Positions 28,531 through 42,500 of a stretch of 64,000 bases of DNA are shown piece by piece (the stretch's first letter is position 1; each line of letters opens with the position of its first letter). The DNA is taken from assembly GCA_963680875.1 (NCBI GenBank), contig OY804585.1, positions 30,432,186 to 30,496,185 of the forward strand. The letters run 5' to 3'. A program made the translations under genes and the position numbers. Origin of the DNA: Bathymodiolus brooksi. Lineage: Eukaryota; Mollusca; Bivalvia; Mytilida; Modiolidae. The notes below the pieces were generated by a model. It saw only the letters and a list, made by a program, of their open reading frames with translations. It ran no database searches and was not told the origin of the DNA.

Positions 28531-30030
28531 GAAAATTAGCTACCTCGCATCTCGCATTCCTTCGTTTCATGGTCCATGAAAATTAGCTACCTGCCCATAA
28601 AAATTAGCTACCTCTCATTCCTTCGTTTCATGGTCCATGAAAATTAGCTACCTCTCATTCCTTCGTTTCATGGTCCATGCAAATTAGCTACCTGCCCATG
28701 AAAATTAGCTACCTCTCATTCCTTCGTTTCATGGTCCATGAAAATTAGCTACCTGCCCATAAAAATTAGCTACCTCGCATTCCTTCGTTTCATGGTCCAT
28801 GAAAATTAGCTACCTGCCTATAAAAATTAGCTACCTCTCATTCCTTCGTTTCATGGTCCATGAAAATTAGCTACTTGCCCATGAAAATTAGCTACCTCTC
28901 ATTCCTTCGTTTCATGGTCCATGAAAATTAGCTACCTGCCCATAAATATTAGCTACCTCTCATTCCTTCGTTTCATGGTCCATGAAAATTAGCTACCTGC
29001 CCATGAAAATTAGCTACCTCTCATTCCTTCGTTTCATGGTCCATGAAAATTAGCTACCTGCCTATAAAAATTAGCTACCTCTCATTCCTTCGTTTCATGG
29101 TCCATGAAAATTAGCTACCTCTCATTCCTTCGTTTCATGGTCCATGCAAATTAGCTACCTGCCCATGAAAATTAGCTACCTCGCATTCCTTCGTTTCATG
29201 GTCCATGAAAATTAGCTACCTCGCATCTCGCATTCCTTCGTTTCATGGTCCATGAAAATTAGCTACCTGCCTATAAAAATTAGCTACCTCTCATTCCTTC
29301 GTTTCATGGTCCATGAAAATTAGCTACCTGCCCATGAAAATTAGCTACCTCTCATTCCTTCGTTTCATGGTCCATGCAAATTAGCTACCTGCCCATAAAA
29401 ATTAGCTACCTCTCATTCCTTCGTTTCATGGTCCATGAAAATTAGCTACCTCGCATCTCGCATTCCTTCGTTTCATGGTCCATGAAAATTAGCTACCTGC
29501 CCATAAAAATTAGCTACCTCTCATTCCTTCGTTTCATGGTCCATGAAAATTAGCTACCTCTCATTCCTTCGTTTCATGGTCCATGCAAATTAGCTACCTG
29601 CCCATGAAAATTAGCTACCTCTCATTCCTTCGTTTCATGGTCCATGAAAATTAGCTACCTGCCCATAAAAATTAGCTACCTCGCATTCCTTCGTTTCATG
29701 GTCCATGAAAATTAGCTACCTGCCTATAAAAATTAGCTACCTCTCATTCCTTCGTTTCATGGTCCATGAAAATTAGCTACCTCTCATTCCTTCGTTTCAT
29801 GGTCCATGCAAATTAGCTACCTGCCCATAAAAATTAGCTACCTCTCATTCCTTCGTTTCATGGTCCATGAAAATTAGCTACCTGCCCATGAAAATTAGCT
29901 ACCTCTCATTCCTTCGTTTCATGGTCCATGAAAATTAGCTACCTGCCTATAAAAATTAGCTACCTCTCATTCCTTCGTTTCATGGTCCATGAAAATTAGC
30001 TACCTCTCATTCCTTCGTTTCATGGTCCAT

Positions 30031-33000
30031 GCAAATTAGCTACCTGCCCATGAAAATTAGCTACCTCTCATTCCTTCGTTTCATGGTCCATGAAAATTAG
30101 CTACCTGCCCATAAAAATTAGCTACCTCGCATTCCTTCGTTTCATGGTCCATGAAAATTAGCTACCTGCCCATAAAAATTAGCTACCTCGCATTCCTTCG
30201 TTTCATGGTCCATGAAAATTAGCTACCTGCCCATGAAAATTAGCTACCTCGCATTCCTACGTTTCATGGTCCATGAAAATTTGCTACCTGCCCATAAAAA
30301 TTAGCTACCTCGCATTCCTTCGTTTCATGGTCCATGAAAATTAGCTACCTGCCCATGAAAATTAGCTACCTCTCATTCCTTCGTTTCATGGTCCATGAAA
30401 ATTAGCTACCTGCCCATAAAAATTAGCTACCTTGCATTCCTTCGTTTCATGGTCCATGAAAATTAGCTATCTGCCCATGAAAATTAGCTACCTCGCATTC
30501 CTACGTTTCATGGTCCATGAAAACTAGCTACCTGCCCATAAAAATTAGCTACCTCGCATTCCTTCGTTTCATGGTCCATGAAAATTAGCTACCTGCCCAT
30601 AAAAATTAGCTACCTCTCATTCCTTCGTTTTATGGTCCATGAAAATTAACTACCTGCCCATGATAATTAGCTACCTCTCATTCCTTCGTTTCATGGTCCA
30701 TGAAAATTAGCTACCTGCCCATGAAAATTAGCTACCTCTCATTCCTTCGTTTCATGGTCCATGAAAATTAGCTACCTGCCCATAAAAATTAGCTACCTCT
30801 CATTCCTTCGTTTCATGGTCCATGAAAATTAGCTACCTGCCCATAAAAATTAGCTACCTCGCATTCCTTCGTTTCATGGTCCATGAAAATTAGCTACCTG
30901 CCTATAAAAATTAGCTACCTCTCATTCCTTCGTTTCATGGTCCATGAAAATTAGCTACCTGCCCATGAAAATTAGCTACCTCGCATTCCTTCGTTTCATG
31001 GTCCATGAAAATTAGCTACCTCGCATCTCGCATTCCTTCGTTTCATGGTCCATGAAAATTAGCTACCTGCCCATAAAAATTAGCTACCTCGCATTCCTTC
31101 GTTTCATGGTCCATGAAAATTAGCTACCTGCCTATAAAAATTAGCTACCTCTCATTCCTTCGTTTCATGGTCCATGAAAATTAGCTACCTGCCCATGAAA
31201 ATTAGCTACCTCTCATTCCTTCGTTTCATGGTCCATGCAAATTAGCTACCTGCCCATAAAAATTAGCTACCTCTCATTCCTTCGTTTCATGGTCCATGAA
31301 AATTAGTTACCTGCCCATGAAAATTAGCTACCTCTCATTCCTTCGTTTCATGGTCCATGAAAATTAGCTACCTGCCCATAAAAATTAGCTACCTCGCATT
31401 CCTTCGTTTCATGGTCCATGAAAATTAGCTACCTGCCCATAAAAATTAGCTACCTCGCATTCCTTCGTTTCATGGTCCATGAAAATTAGCTACCTGCCCA
31501 TGAAAATTAGCTACCTCGCATTCCTACGTTTCATGGTCCATGAAAATTAGCTACCTGCCCATAAAAATTAGCTACCTCGCATTCCTTCGTTTCATGGTCC
31601 ATGAAAATTAGCTACCTGCCCATGAAAATTAGCTACCTCTCATTCCTTCGTTTCATGGTCCATGAAAATTAGCTACCTGCCCATAAAAATTAGCTACCTC
31701 GCATTCCTTCGTTTCATGGTCCATGAAAATTAGCTACCTGCCCATGAAAATTAGCTACCTCGCATTCCTACGTTTCATGGTCCATGAAAACTAGCTACCT
31801 GCCCATAAAAATTAGCTACCTCGCATTCCTTCGTTTCATGGTCCATGAAAATTAGCTACCTGCCCATAAAAATTAGCTACCTCTCATTCCTTCGTTTCAT
31901 GGTCCATGAAAATTAGCTACCTGCCCATGAAAATTAGCTACCTCGCATTCCTTCGTTTCATGGTCCATGAAAATTAGCTACCTCGCATCTCGCATTCCTT
32001 CGTTTCATGGTCCATGAAAATTAGCTACCTGCCCATAAAAATTAGCTACCTCGCATTCCTTCGTTTCATGGTCCATGAAAATTAGCTACCTGCCTATAAA
32101 AATTAGCTACCTCTCATTCCTTCGTTTCATGGTCCATGAAAATTAGCTACCTGCCCATGAAAATTAGCTACCTCTCATTCCTTCGTTTCATGGTCCATGC
32201 AAATTAGCTACCTGCCCATAAAAATTAGCTACCTCTCATTCCTTCGTTTCATGGTCCATGAAAATTAGCTACCTGCCCATGAAAATTAGCTACCTCTCAT
32301 TCCTTCGTTTCATGGTCCATGAAAATTAGCTACCTGCCCATAAAAATTAGCTACCTCGCATTCCTTCGTTTCATGGTCCATGAAAATTAGCTACCTGCCC
32401 ATAAAAATTAGCTACCTCGCATTCCTTCGTTTCATGGTCCATGAAAATTAGCTACCTGCCCATGAAAATTAGCTACCTCGCATTCCTACGTTTCATGGTC
32501 CATGAAAATTAGCTACCTGCCCATAAAAATTAGCTACCTCGCATTCCTTCGTTTCATGGTCCATGAAAATTAGCTACCTGCCCATGAAAATTAGCTACCT
32601 CGCATTCCTACGTTTCATGGTCCATGAAAACTAGCTACCTGCCCATAAAAATTAGCTACCTCGCATTCCTTCGTTTCATGGTCCATGAAAATTAGCTACC
32701 TGCCCATAAAAATTAGCTACCTCTCATTCCTTCGTTTCATGGTCCATGAAAATTAGCTACCTGCCCATGAAAATTAGCTACCTCTCATTCCTACGTTTCA
32801 TGGTCCATGAAAATTAGCTACCTGCCCATAAAAATTAGCTACCTCTCATTCCTTCGTTTCATGGTCTATGAAAATTAGCTACCTGCCCATAAAAATTAGC
32901 TACCTCGCATTCCTTCGTTTCATGGTCCATGAAAATTAGCTACCTGCCCATAGCAATTAGCTACCTCGCATTCCTTCGTTTCATGGTCCATGAAAATTAG

Positions 33001-33526
33001 CTACCTGCCCATAAAAATTAGCTACCTCTCATTCCTTCGTTTCATGGTCCATGAAAACTAGCTACCTGCCCATAAAAATTAGCTACCTCGCATTCCTTCG
33101 TTTCATGGTCCATGAAAATTAGCTACCTGCCCATAAAAATTAGCTACCTCTCATTCCTTCGTTTCATGGTCCATGAAAATTAGCTACCTGCCCATGAAAA
33201 TTAGCTACCTCGCATTCCTTCGTTTCATGGTCCATGAAAATTAGCTACCTCGCATCTCGCATTCCTTCGTTTCATGGTCCATGAAAATTAGCTACCTGCC
33301 CATAAAAATTAGCTACCTCGCATTCCTTCGTTTCATGGTCCATGAAAATTAGCTACCTGCCTATAAAAATTAGCTACCTCTCATTCCTTCGTTTCATGGT
33401 CCATGAAAATTAGCTACCTGCCCATGAAAATTAGCTACCTCTCATTCCTTCGTTTCATGGTCCATGCAAATTAGCTACCTGCCCATAAAAATTAGCTACC
33501 TCTCATTCCTTCGTTTCATGGTCCAT
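30031..33526. repeat. Satellite block C', second copy of block C
   Basis: This is the partner of 25035-28530 at +4996 bp. After about 33526 the left copy enters a 47-bp module while this copy continues with a 21-mer, so shared order stops there. The block also stands 8204 to 8225 bp upstream in an older version around 17446-20000, where the change from 8204 to 8225 again equals one 21-bp module. Confidence 0.8.
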
Positions 33527-36500
33527 GAAAATTAGCTACCTGCCCATGAAAATTAGCTACCTCTCATTCCTTCGTTTCATGGTCCATGAAAATTAGCTAC
33601 CTGCCCATAAAAATTAGCTACCTCGCATTCCTTCGTTTCATGGTCCATGAAAATTAGCTACCTGCCCATAAAAATTAGCTACCTCGCATTCCTTCGTTTC
33701 ATGGTCCATGAAAATTAGCTACCTGCCCATGAAAATTAGCTACCTCGCATTCCTACGTTTCATGGTCCATGAAAATTAGCTACCTGCCCATAAAAATTAG
33801 CTACCTCGCATTCCTTCGTTTCATGGTCCATGAAAATTAGCTACCTGCCCATGAAAATTAGCTACCTCGCATTCCTACGTTTCATGGTCCATGAAAACTA
33901 GCTACCTGCCCATAAAAATTAGCTACCTCGCATTCCTTCGTTTCATGGTCCATGAAAATTAGCTACCTGCCCATAAAAATTAGCTACCTCTCATTCCTTC
34001 GTTTCATGGTCCATGAAAATTAGCTACCTGCCCATGAAAATTAGCTACCTCTCATTCCTACGTTTCATGGTCCATGAAAATTAGCTACCTGCCCATAAAA
34101 ATTAGCTACCTCTCATTCCTTCGTTTCATGGTCTATGAAAATTAGCTACCTGACCATAAAAATTAGCTACCTCGCATTCCTTCGTTTCATGGTCCATGAA
34201 AATTAGCTACCTGCCCATATCAATTAGCTACCTCGCATTCCTTCGTTTCATGGTCCATGAAAATTAGCTACCTGCCCATAAAAATTAGCTACCTCTCATT
34301 CCTTCGTTTCATGGTCCATGAAAATTAGCTACCTGCCCATAAAAATTAGCTACCTCGCATTCCTTCGTTTCATGGTCCATGAAAATTAGCTACCTGCCTA
34401 TAAAAATTAGCTACCTCTCATTCCTTCGTTTCATGATCCATGAAAATTAGCTACCTGCCCATGAAAATTAGCTACCTCGCATTCCTTCGTTTCATGGTCC
34501 ATGAAAATTAGCTACCTCGCATCTCGCATTCCTTCGTTTCATGGTCCATGAAAATTAGCTACCTGCCCATAAAAATTAGCTACCTCTCATTCCTTCGTTT
34601 CATGGTCCATGAAAATTAGCTACCTCTCATTCCTTCGTTTCATGGTCCATGCAAATTAGCTACCTGCCCATAAAAATTAGCTACCTCTCATTCCTTCGTT
34701 TCATGGTCCATGAAAATTAGCTACCTGCCCATAAAAATTAGCTACCTCGCATTCCTTCGTTTCATGGTCCATGAAAATTAGCTACCTGCCTATAAAAATT
34801 AGCTACCTCTCATTCCTTCGTTTCATGGTCCATGAAAATTAGCTACCTGCCCATGAAAATTAGCTACCTCGCATTCCTTCGTTTCATGGTCCATGAAAAT
34901 TAGCTACCTGCCCATAAAAATTAGCTACCTCGCATCTCGCATTCCTTCGTTTCATGGTCCATGAAAATTAGCTACCTGCCTATAAAAATTAGCTACCTCT
35001 CATTCCTTCGTTTCATGGTCCATGAAAATTAGCTACCTGCCCATAAAAATTAGCTACCTCTCATTCCTTCGTTTCATGGTCCATGAAAATTAGCTACCTG
35101 CCCATAAAAATTAGCTACCTCGCATTCCTTCGTTTCATGGTCCATGAAAATTAGCTACCTGCCTATAAAAATTAGCTACCTCTCATTCCTTCGTTTCATG
35201 GTCCATGAAAATTAGCTACCTGCCCATGAAAATTAGCTACCTCGCATTCCTTCGTTTCATGGTCCATGAAAATTAGCTACCTCGCATCTCGCATTCCTTC
35301 GTTTCATGGTCCATGAAAATTAGCTACCTGCCTATAAAAATTAGCTACCTCTCATTCCTTCGTTTCATGGTCCATGAAAATTAGCTACCTGCCCATGAAA
35401 ATTAGCTACCTCTCATTCCTTCGTTTCATGGTCCATGCAAATTAGCTACCTGCCCATAAAAATTAGCTACCTCTCATTCCTTCGTTTCATGGTCCATGAA
35501 AATTAGCTACCTCGCATCTCGCATTCCTTCGTTTCATGGTCCATGAAAATTAGCTACCTGCCCATAAAAATTAGCTACCTCTCATTCCTTCGTTTCATGG
35601 TCCATGAAAATTAGCTACCTCTCATTCCTTCGTTTCATGGTCCATGCAAATTAGCTACCTGCCCATGAAAATTAGCTACCTCTCATTCCTTCGTTTCATG
35701 GTCCATGAAAATTAGCTACCTGCCCATAAAAATTAGCTACCTCGCATTCCTTCGTTTCATGGTCCATGAAAATTAGCTACCTGCCTATAAAAATTAGCTA
35801 CCTCTCATTCCTTCGTTTCATGGTCCATGAAAATTAGCTACCTGCCCATGAAAATTAGCTACCTCTCATTCCTTCGTTTCATGGTCCATGCAAATTAGCT
35901 ACCTGCCCATAAAAATTAGCTACCTCTCATTCCTTCGTTTCATGGTCCATGAAAATTAGCTACCTGCCCATGAAAATTAGCTACCTCTCATTCCTTCGTT
36001 TCATGGTCCATGAAAATTAGCTACCTCTCATTCCTTCGTTTCATGGTCCATGCAAATTAGCTACCTGCCCATGAAAATTAGCTACCTCTCATTCCTTCGT
36101 TTCATGGTCCATGAAAATTAGCTACCTGCCCATAAAAATTAGCTACCTCGCATTCCTTCGTTTCATGGTCCATGAAAATTAGCTACCTGCCCATAAAAAT
36201 TAGCTACCTCGCATTCCTTCGTTTCATGGTCCATGAAAATTAGCTACCTGCCCATGAAAATTAGCTACCTCGCATTCCTACGTTTCATGGTCCATGAAAA
36301 TTTGCTACCTGCCCATAAAAATTAGCTACCTCGCATTCCTTCGTTTCATGGTCCATGAAAATTAGCTACCTCTCATTCCTTCGTTTCATGGTCCATGAAA
36401 ATTAGCTACCTGCCCATAAAAATTAGCTACCTTGCATTCCTTCGTTTCATGGTCCATGAAAATTAGCTATCTGCCCATGAAAATTAGCTACCTCGCATTC

Positions 36501-39500
36501 CTACGTTTCATGGTCCATGAAAACTAGCTACCTGCCCATAAAAATTAGCTACCTCGCATTCCTTCGTTTCATGGTCCATGAAAATTAGCTACCTGCCCAT
36601 AAAAATTAGCTACCTCTCATTCCTTCGTTTCATGGTCCATGAAAATTAGCTACCTCGCATCTCGCATTCCTTCGTTTCATGGTCCATGAAAATTAGCTAC
36701 CTGCCCATAAAAATTAGCTACCTCTCATTCCTTCGTTTCATGGTCCATGAAAATTAGCTACCTCTCATTCCTTCGTTTCATGGTCCATGCAAATTAGCTA
36801 CCTGCCCATGAAAATTAGCTACCTCTCATTCCTTCGTTTCATGGTCCATGAAAATTAGCTACCTGCCCATAAAAATTAGCTACCTCGCATTCCTTCGTTT
36901 CATGGTCCATGAAAATTAGCTACCTGCCTATAAAAATTAGCTACCTCTCATTCCTTCGTTTCATGGTCCATGAAAATTAGCTACCTGCCCATGAAAATTA
37001 GCTACCTCGCATTCCTTCGTTTCATGGTCCATGAAAATTAGCTACCTCGCATCTCGCATTCCTTCGTTTCATGGTCCATGAAAATTAGCTACCTGCCTAT
37101 AAAAATTAGCTACCTCTCATTCCTTCGTTTCATGGTCCATGAAAATTAGCTACCTGCCCATGAAAATTAGCTACCTCTCATTCCTTCGTTTCATGGTCCA
37201 TGCAAATTAGCTACCTGCCCATAAAAATTAGCTACCTCTCATTCCTTCGTTTCATGGTCCATGAAAATTAGCTACCTCGCATCTCGCATTCCTTCGTTTC
37301 ATGGTCCATGACAATTAGCTACCTGCCCATAAAAATTAGCTACCTCTCATTCCTTCGTTTCATGGTCCATGAAAATTAGCTACCTCTCATTCCTTCGTTT
37401 CATGGTCCATGCAAATTAGCTACCTGCCCATGAAAATTAGCTACCTCTCATTCCTTCGTTTCATGGTCCATGAAAATTAGCTACCTGCCCATAAAAATTA
37501 GCTACCTCGCATTCCTTCGTTTCATGGTCCATGAAAATTAGCTACCTGCCTATAAAAATTAGCTACCTCTCATTCCTTCGTTTCATGGTCCATGAAAATT
37601 AGCTACCTGCCCATGAAAATTAGCTACCTCTCATTCCTTCGTTTCATGGTCCATGCAAATTAGCTACCTGCCCATAAAAATTAGCTACCTCTCATTCCTT
37701 CGTTTCATGGTCCATGAAAATTAGCTACCTGCCCATGAAAATTAGCTACCTCTCATTCCTTCGTTTCATGGTCCATGAAAATTAGCTACCTCTCATTCCT
37801 TCGTTTCATGGTCCATGCAAATTAGCTACCTGCCCATGAAAATTAGCTACCTCTCATTCCTTCGTTTCATGGTCCATGAAAATTAGCTACCTGCCCATAA
37901 AAATTAGCTACCTCGCATTCCTTCGTTTCATGGTCCATGAAAATTAGCTACCTGCCCATAAAAATTAGCTACCTCGCATTCCTTCGTTTCATGGTCCATG
38001 AAAATTAGCTACCTGCCCATGAAAATTAGCTACCTCGCATTCCTACGTTTCATGGTCCATGAAAATTTGCTACCTGCCCATAAAAATTAGCTACCTCGCA
38101 TTCCTTCGTTTCATGGTCCATGAAAATTAGCTACCTGCCCATGAAAATTAGCTACCTCTCATTCCTTCGTTTCATGGTCCATGAAAATTAGCTACCTGCC
38201 CATAAAAATTAGCTACCTTGCATTCCTTCGTTTCATGGTCCATGAAAATTAGCTATCTGCCCATGAAAATTAGCTACCTCGCATTCCTACGTTTCATGGT
38301 CCATGAAAACTAGCTACCTGCCCATAAAAATTAGCTACCTCGCATTCCTTCGTTTCATGGTCCATGAAAATTAGCTACCTGCCCATAAAAATTAGCTACC
38401 TCTCATTCCTTCGTTTCATGGTCCATGAAAATTAACTACCTGCCCATGATAATTAGCTACCTCTCATTCCTTCGTTTCATGGTCCATGAAAATTAGCTAC
38501 CTGCCCATGAAAATTAGCTACCTCTCATTCCTTCGTTTCATGGTCCATGAAAATTAGCTACCTGCCCATAAAAATTAGCTACCTCTCATTCCTTCGTTTC
38601 ATGGTCCATGAAAATTAGCTACCTGCCCATAAAAATTAGCTACCTCGCATTCCTTCGTTTCATGGTCCATGAAAATTAGCTACCTGCCTATAAAAATTAG
38701 CTACCTCTCATTCCTTCGTTTCATGGTCCATGAAAATTAGCTACCTGCCCATGAAAATTAGCTACCTCGCATTCCTTCGTTTCATGGTCCATGAAAATTA
38801 GCTACCTCGCATCTCGCATTCCTTCGTTTCATGGTCCATGAAAATTAGCTACCTGCCCATAAAAATTAGCTACCTCGCATTCCTTCGTTTCATGGTCCAT
38901 GAAAATTAGCTACCTGCCTATAAAAATTAGCTACCTCTCATTCCTTCGTTTCATGGTCCATGAAAATTAGCTACCTGCCCATGAAAATTAGCTACCTCGC
39001 ATTCCTTCGTTTCATGGTCCATGAAAATTAGCTACCTCGCATCTCGCATTCCTTCGTTTCATGGTCCATGAAAATTAGCTACCTGCCTATAAAAATTAGC
39101 TACCTCTCATTCCTTCGTTTCATGGTCCATGAAAATTAGCTACCTGCCCATGAAAATTAGCTACCTCTCATTCCTTCGTTTCATGGTCCATGCAAATTAG
39201 CTACCTGCCCATAAAAATTAGCTACCTCTCATTCCTTCGTTTCATGGTCCATGAAAATTAGCTACCTCGCATCTCGCATTCCTTCGTTTCATGGTCCATG
39301 AAAATTAGCTACCTGCCCATAAAAATTAGCTACCTGTCATTCCTTCGTTTCATGGTCCATGAAAATTAGCTACCTCTCATTCCTTCGTTTCATGGTCCAT
39401 GCAAATTAGCTACCTGCCCATGAAAATTAGCTACCTCTCATTCCTTCGTTTCATGGTCCATGAAAATTAGCTACCTGCCCATAAAAATTAGCTACCTCGC

Positions 39501-42500
39501 ATTCCTTCGTTTCATGGTCCATGAAAATTAGCTACCTGCCTATAAAAATTAGCTACCTCTCATTCCTTCGTTTCATGGTCCATGAAAATTAGCTACCTGC
39601 CCATGAAAATTAGCTACCTCTCATTCCTTCGTTTCATGGTCCATGAAAATTAGCTACCTGCCCATAAATATTAGCTACCTCTCATTCCTTCGTTTCATGG
39701 TCCATGAAAATTAGCTACCTCTCATTCCTTCGTTTCATGGTCCATGAAAATTAGCTACCTGCCTATAAAAATTAGCTACCTCTCATTCCTTCGTTTCATG
39801 GTCCATGAAAATTAGCTACCTCTCATTCCTTCGTTTCATGGTCCATGCAAATTAGCTACCTGCCCATGAAAATTAGCTACCTCTCATTCCTTCGTTTCAT
39901 GGTCCATGAAAATTAGCTACCTGCCCATAAAAATTAGCTACCTCGCATTCCTTCGTTTCATGGTCCATGAAAATTAGCTACCTGCCCATAAAAATTAGCT
40001 ACCTCGCATTCCTTCGTTTCATGGTCCATGAAAATTAGCTACCTGCCCATGAAAATTAGCTACCTCGCATTCCTACGTTTCATGGTCCATGAAAATTTGC
40101 TACCTGCCCATAAAAATTAGCTACCTCGCATTCCTTCGTTTCATGGTCCATGAAAATTAGCTACCTGCCCATGAAAATTAGCTACCTCTCATTCCTTCGT
40201 TTCATGGTCCATGAAAATTAGCTACCTGCCCATAAAAATTAGCTACCTTGCATTCCTTCGTTTCATGGTCCATGAAAATTAGCTATCTGCCCATGAAAAT
40301 TAGCTACCTCGCATTCCTACGTTTCATGGTCCATGAAAACTAGCTACCTGCCCATAAAAATTAGCTACCTCGCATTCCTTCGTTTCATGGTCCATGAAAA
40401 TTAGCTACCTGCCCATAAAAATTAGCTACCTCTCATTCCTTCGTTTCATGGTCCATGAAAATTAGCTACCTGCCCATAAAAATTAGCTACCTCGCATTCC
40501 TTCGTTTCATGGTCCATGAAAATTAGCTACCTGCCTATAAAAATTAGCTACCTCTCATTCCTTCGTTTCATGGTCCATGAAAATTAGCTACCTGCCCATG
40601 AAAATTAGCTACCTCGCATTCCTTCGTTTCATGGTCCATGAAAATTAGCTACCTCGCATCTCGCATTCCTTCGTTTCATGGTCCATGAAAATTAGCTACC
40701 TGCCCATAAAAATTAGCTACCTCGCATTCCTTCGTTTCATGGTCCATGAAAATTAGCTACCTGCCTATAAAAATTAGCTACCTCTCATTCCTTCGTTTCA
40801 TGGTCCATGAAAATTAGCTACCTGCCCATGAAAATTAGCTACCTCGCATTCCTTCGTTTCATGGTCCATGAAAATTAGCTACCTCGCATCTCGCATTCCT
40901 TCGTTTCATGGTCCATGAAAATTAGCTACCTGCCTATAAAAATTAGCTACCTCTCATTCCTTCGTTTCATGGTCCATGAAAATTAGCTACCTGCCCATGA
41001 AAATTAGCTACCTCTCATTCCTTCGTTTCATGGTCCATGCAAATTAGCTACCTGCCCATAAAAATTAGCTACCTCTCATTCCTTCGTTTCATGGTCCATG
41101 AAAATTAGCTACCTCGCATCTCGCATTCCTTCGTTTCATGGTCCATGAAAATTAGCTACCTGCCCATAAAAATTAGCTACCTCTCATTCCTTCGTTTCAT
41201 GGTCCATGAAAATTAGCTACCTCTCATTCCTTCGTTTCATGGTCCATGCAAATTAGCTACCTGCCCATGAAAATTAGCTACCTCTCATTCCTTCGTTTCA
41301 TGGTCCATGAAAATTAGCTACCTGCCCATAAAAATTAGCTACCTCGCATTCCTTCGTTTCATGGTCCATGAAAATTAGCTACCTGCCTATAAAAATTAGC
41401 TACCTCTCATTCCTTCGTTTCATGGTCCATGAAAATTAGCTACCTGCCCATGAAAATTAGCTACCTCTCATTCCTTCGTTTCATGGTCCATGCAAATTAG
41501 CTACCTGCCCATAAAAATTAGCTACCTCTCATTCCTTCGTTTCATGGTCCATGAAAATTAGCTACCTGCCCATGAAAATTAGCTACCTCTCATTCCTTCG
41601 TTTCATGGTCCATGAAAATTAGCTACCTGCCTATAAAAATTAGCTACCTCTCATTCCTTCGTTTCATGGTCCATGAAAATTAGCTACCTCTCATTCCTTC
41701 GTTTCATGGTCCATGCAAATTAGCTACCTGCCCATGAAAATTAGCTACCTCTCATTCCTTCGTTTCATGGTCCATGAAAATTAGCTACCTGCCCATAAAA
41801 ATTAGCTACCTCGCATTCCTTCGTTTCATGGTCCATGAAAATTAGCTACCTGCCCATAAAAATTAGCTACCTCGCATTCCTTCGTTTCATGGTCCATGAA
41901 AATTAGCTACCTGCCCATGAAAATTAGCTACCTCGCATTCCTACGTTTCATGGTCCATGAAAATTTGCTACCTGCCCATAAAAATTAGCTACCTCGCATT
42001 CCTTCGTTTCATGGTCCATGAAAATTAGCTACCTGCCCATGAAAATTAGCTACCTCTCATTCCTTCGTTTCATGGTCCATGAAAATTAGCTACCTGCCCA
42101 TAAAAATTAGCTACCTTGCATTCCTTCGTTTCATGGTCCATGAAAATTAGCTATCTGCCCATGAAAATTAGCTACCTCGCATTCCTACGTTTCATGGTCC
42201 ATGAAAACTAGCTACCTGCCCATAAAAATTAGCTACCTCGCATTCCTTCGTTTCATGGTCCATGAAAATTAGCTACCTGCCCATAAAAATTAGCTACCTC
42301 TCATTCCTTCGTTTCATGGTCCATGAAAATTAACTACCTGCCCATGATAATTAGCTACCTCTCATTCCTTCGTTTCATGGTCCATGAAAATTAGCTACCT
42401 GCCCATGAAAATTAGCTACCTCTCATTCCTTCGTTTCATGGTCCATGAAAATTAGCTACCTGCCCATAAAAATTAGCTACCTCTCATTCCTTCGTTTCAT

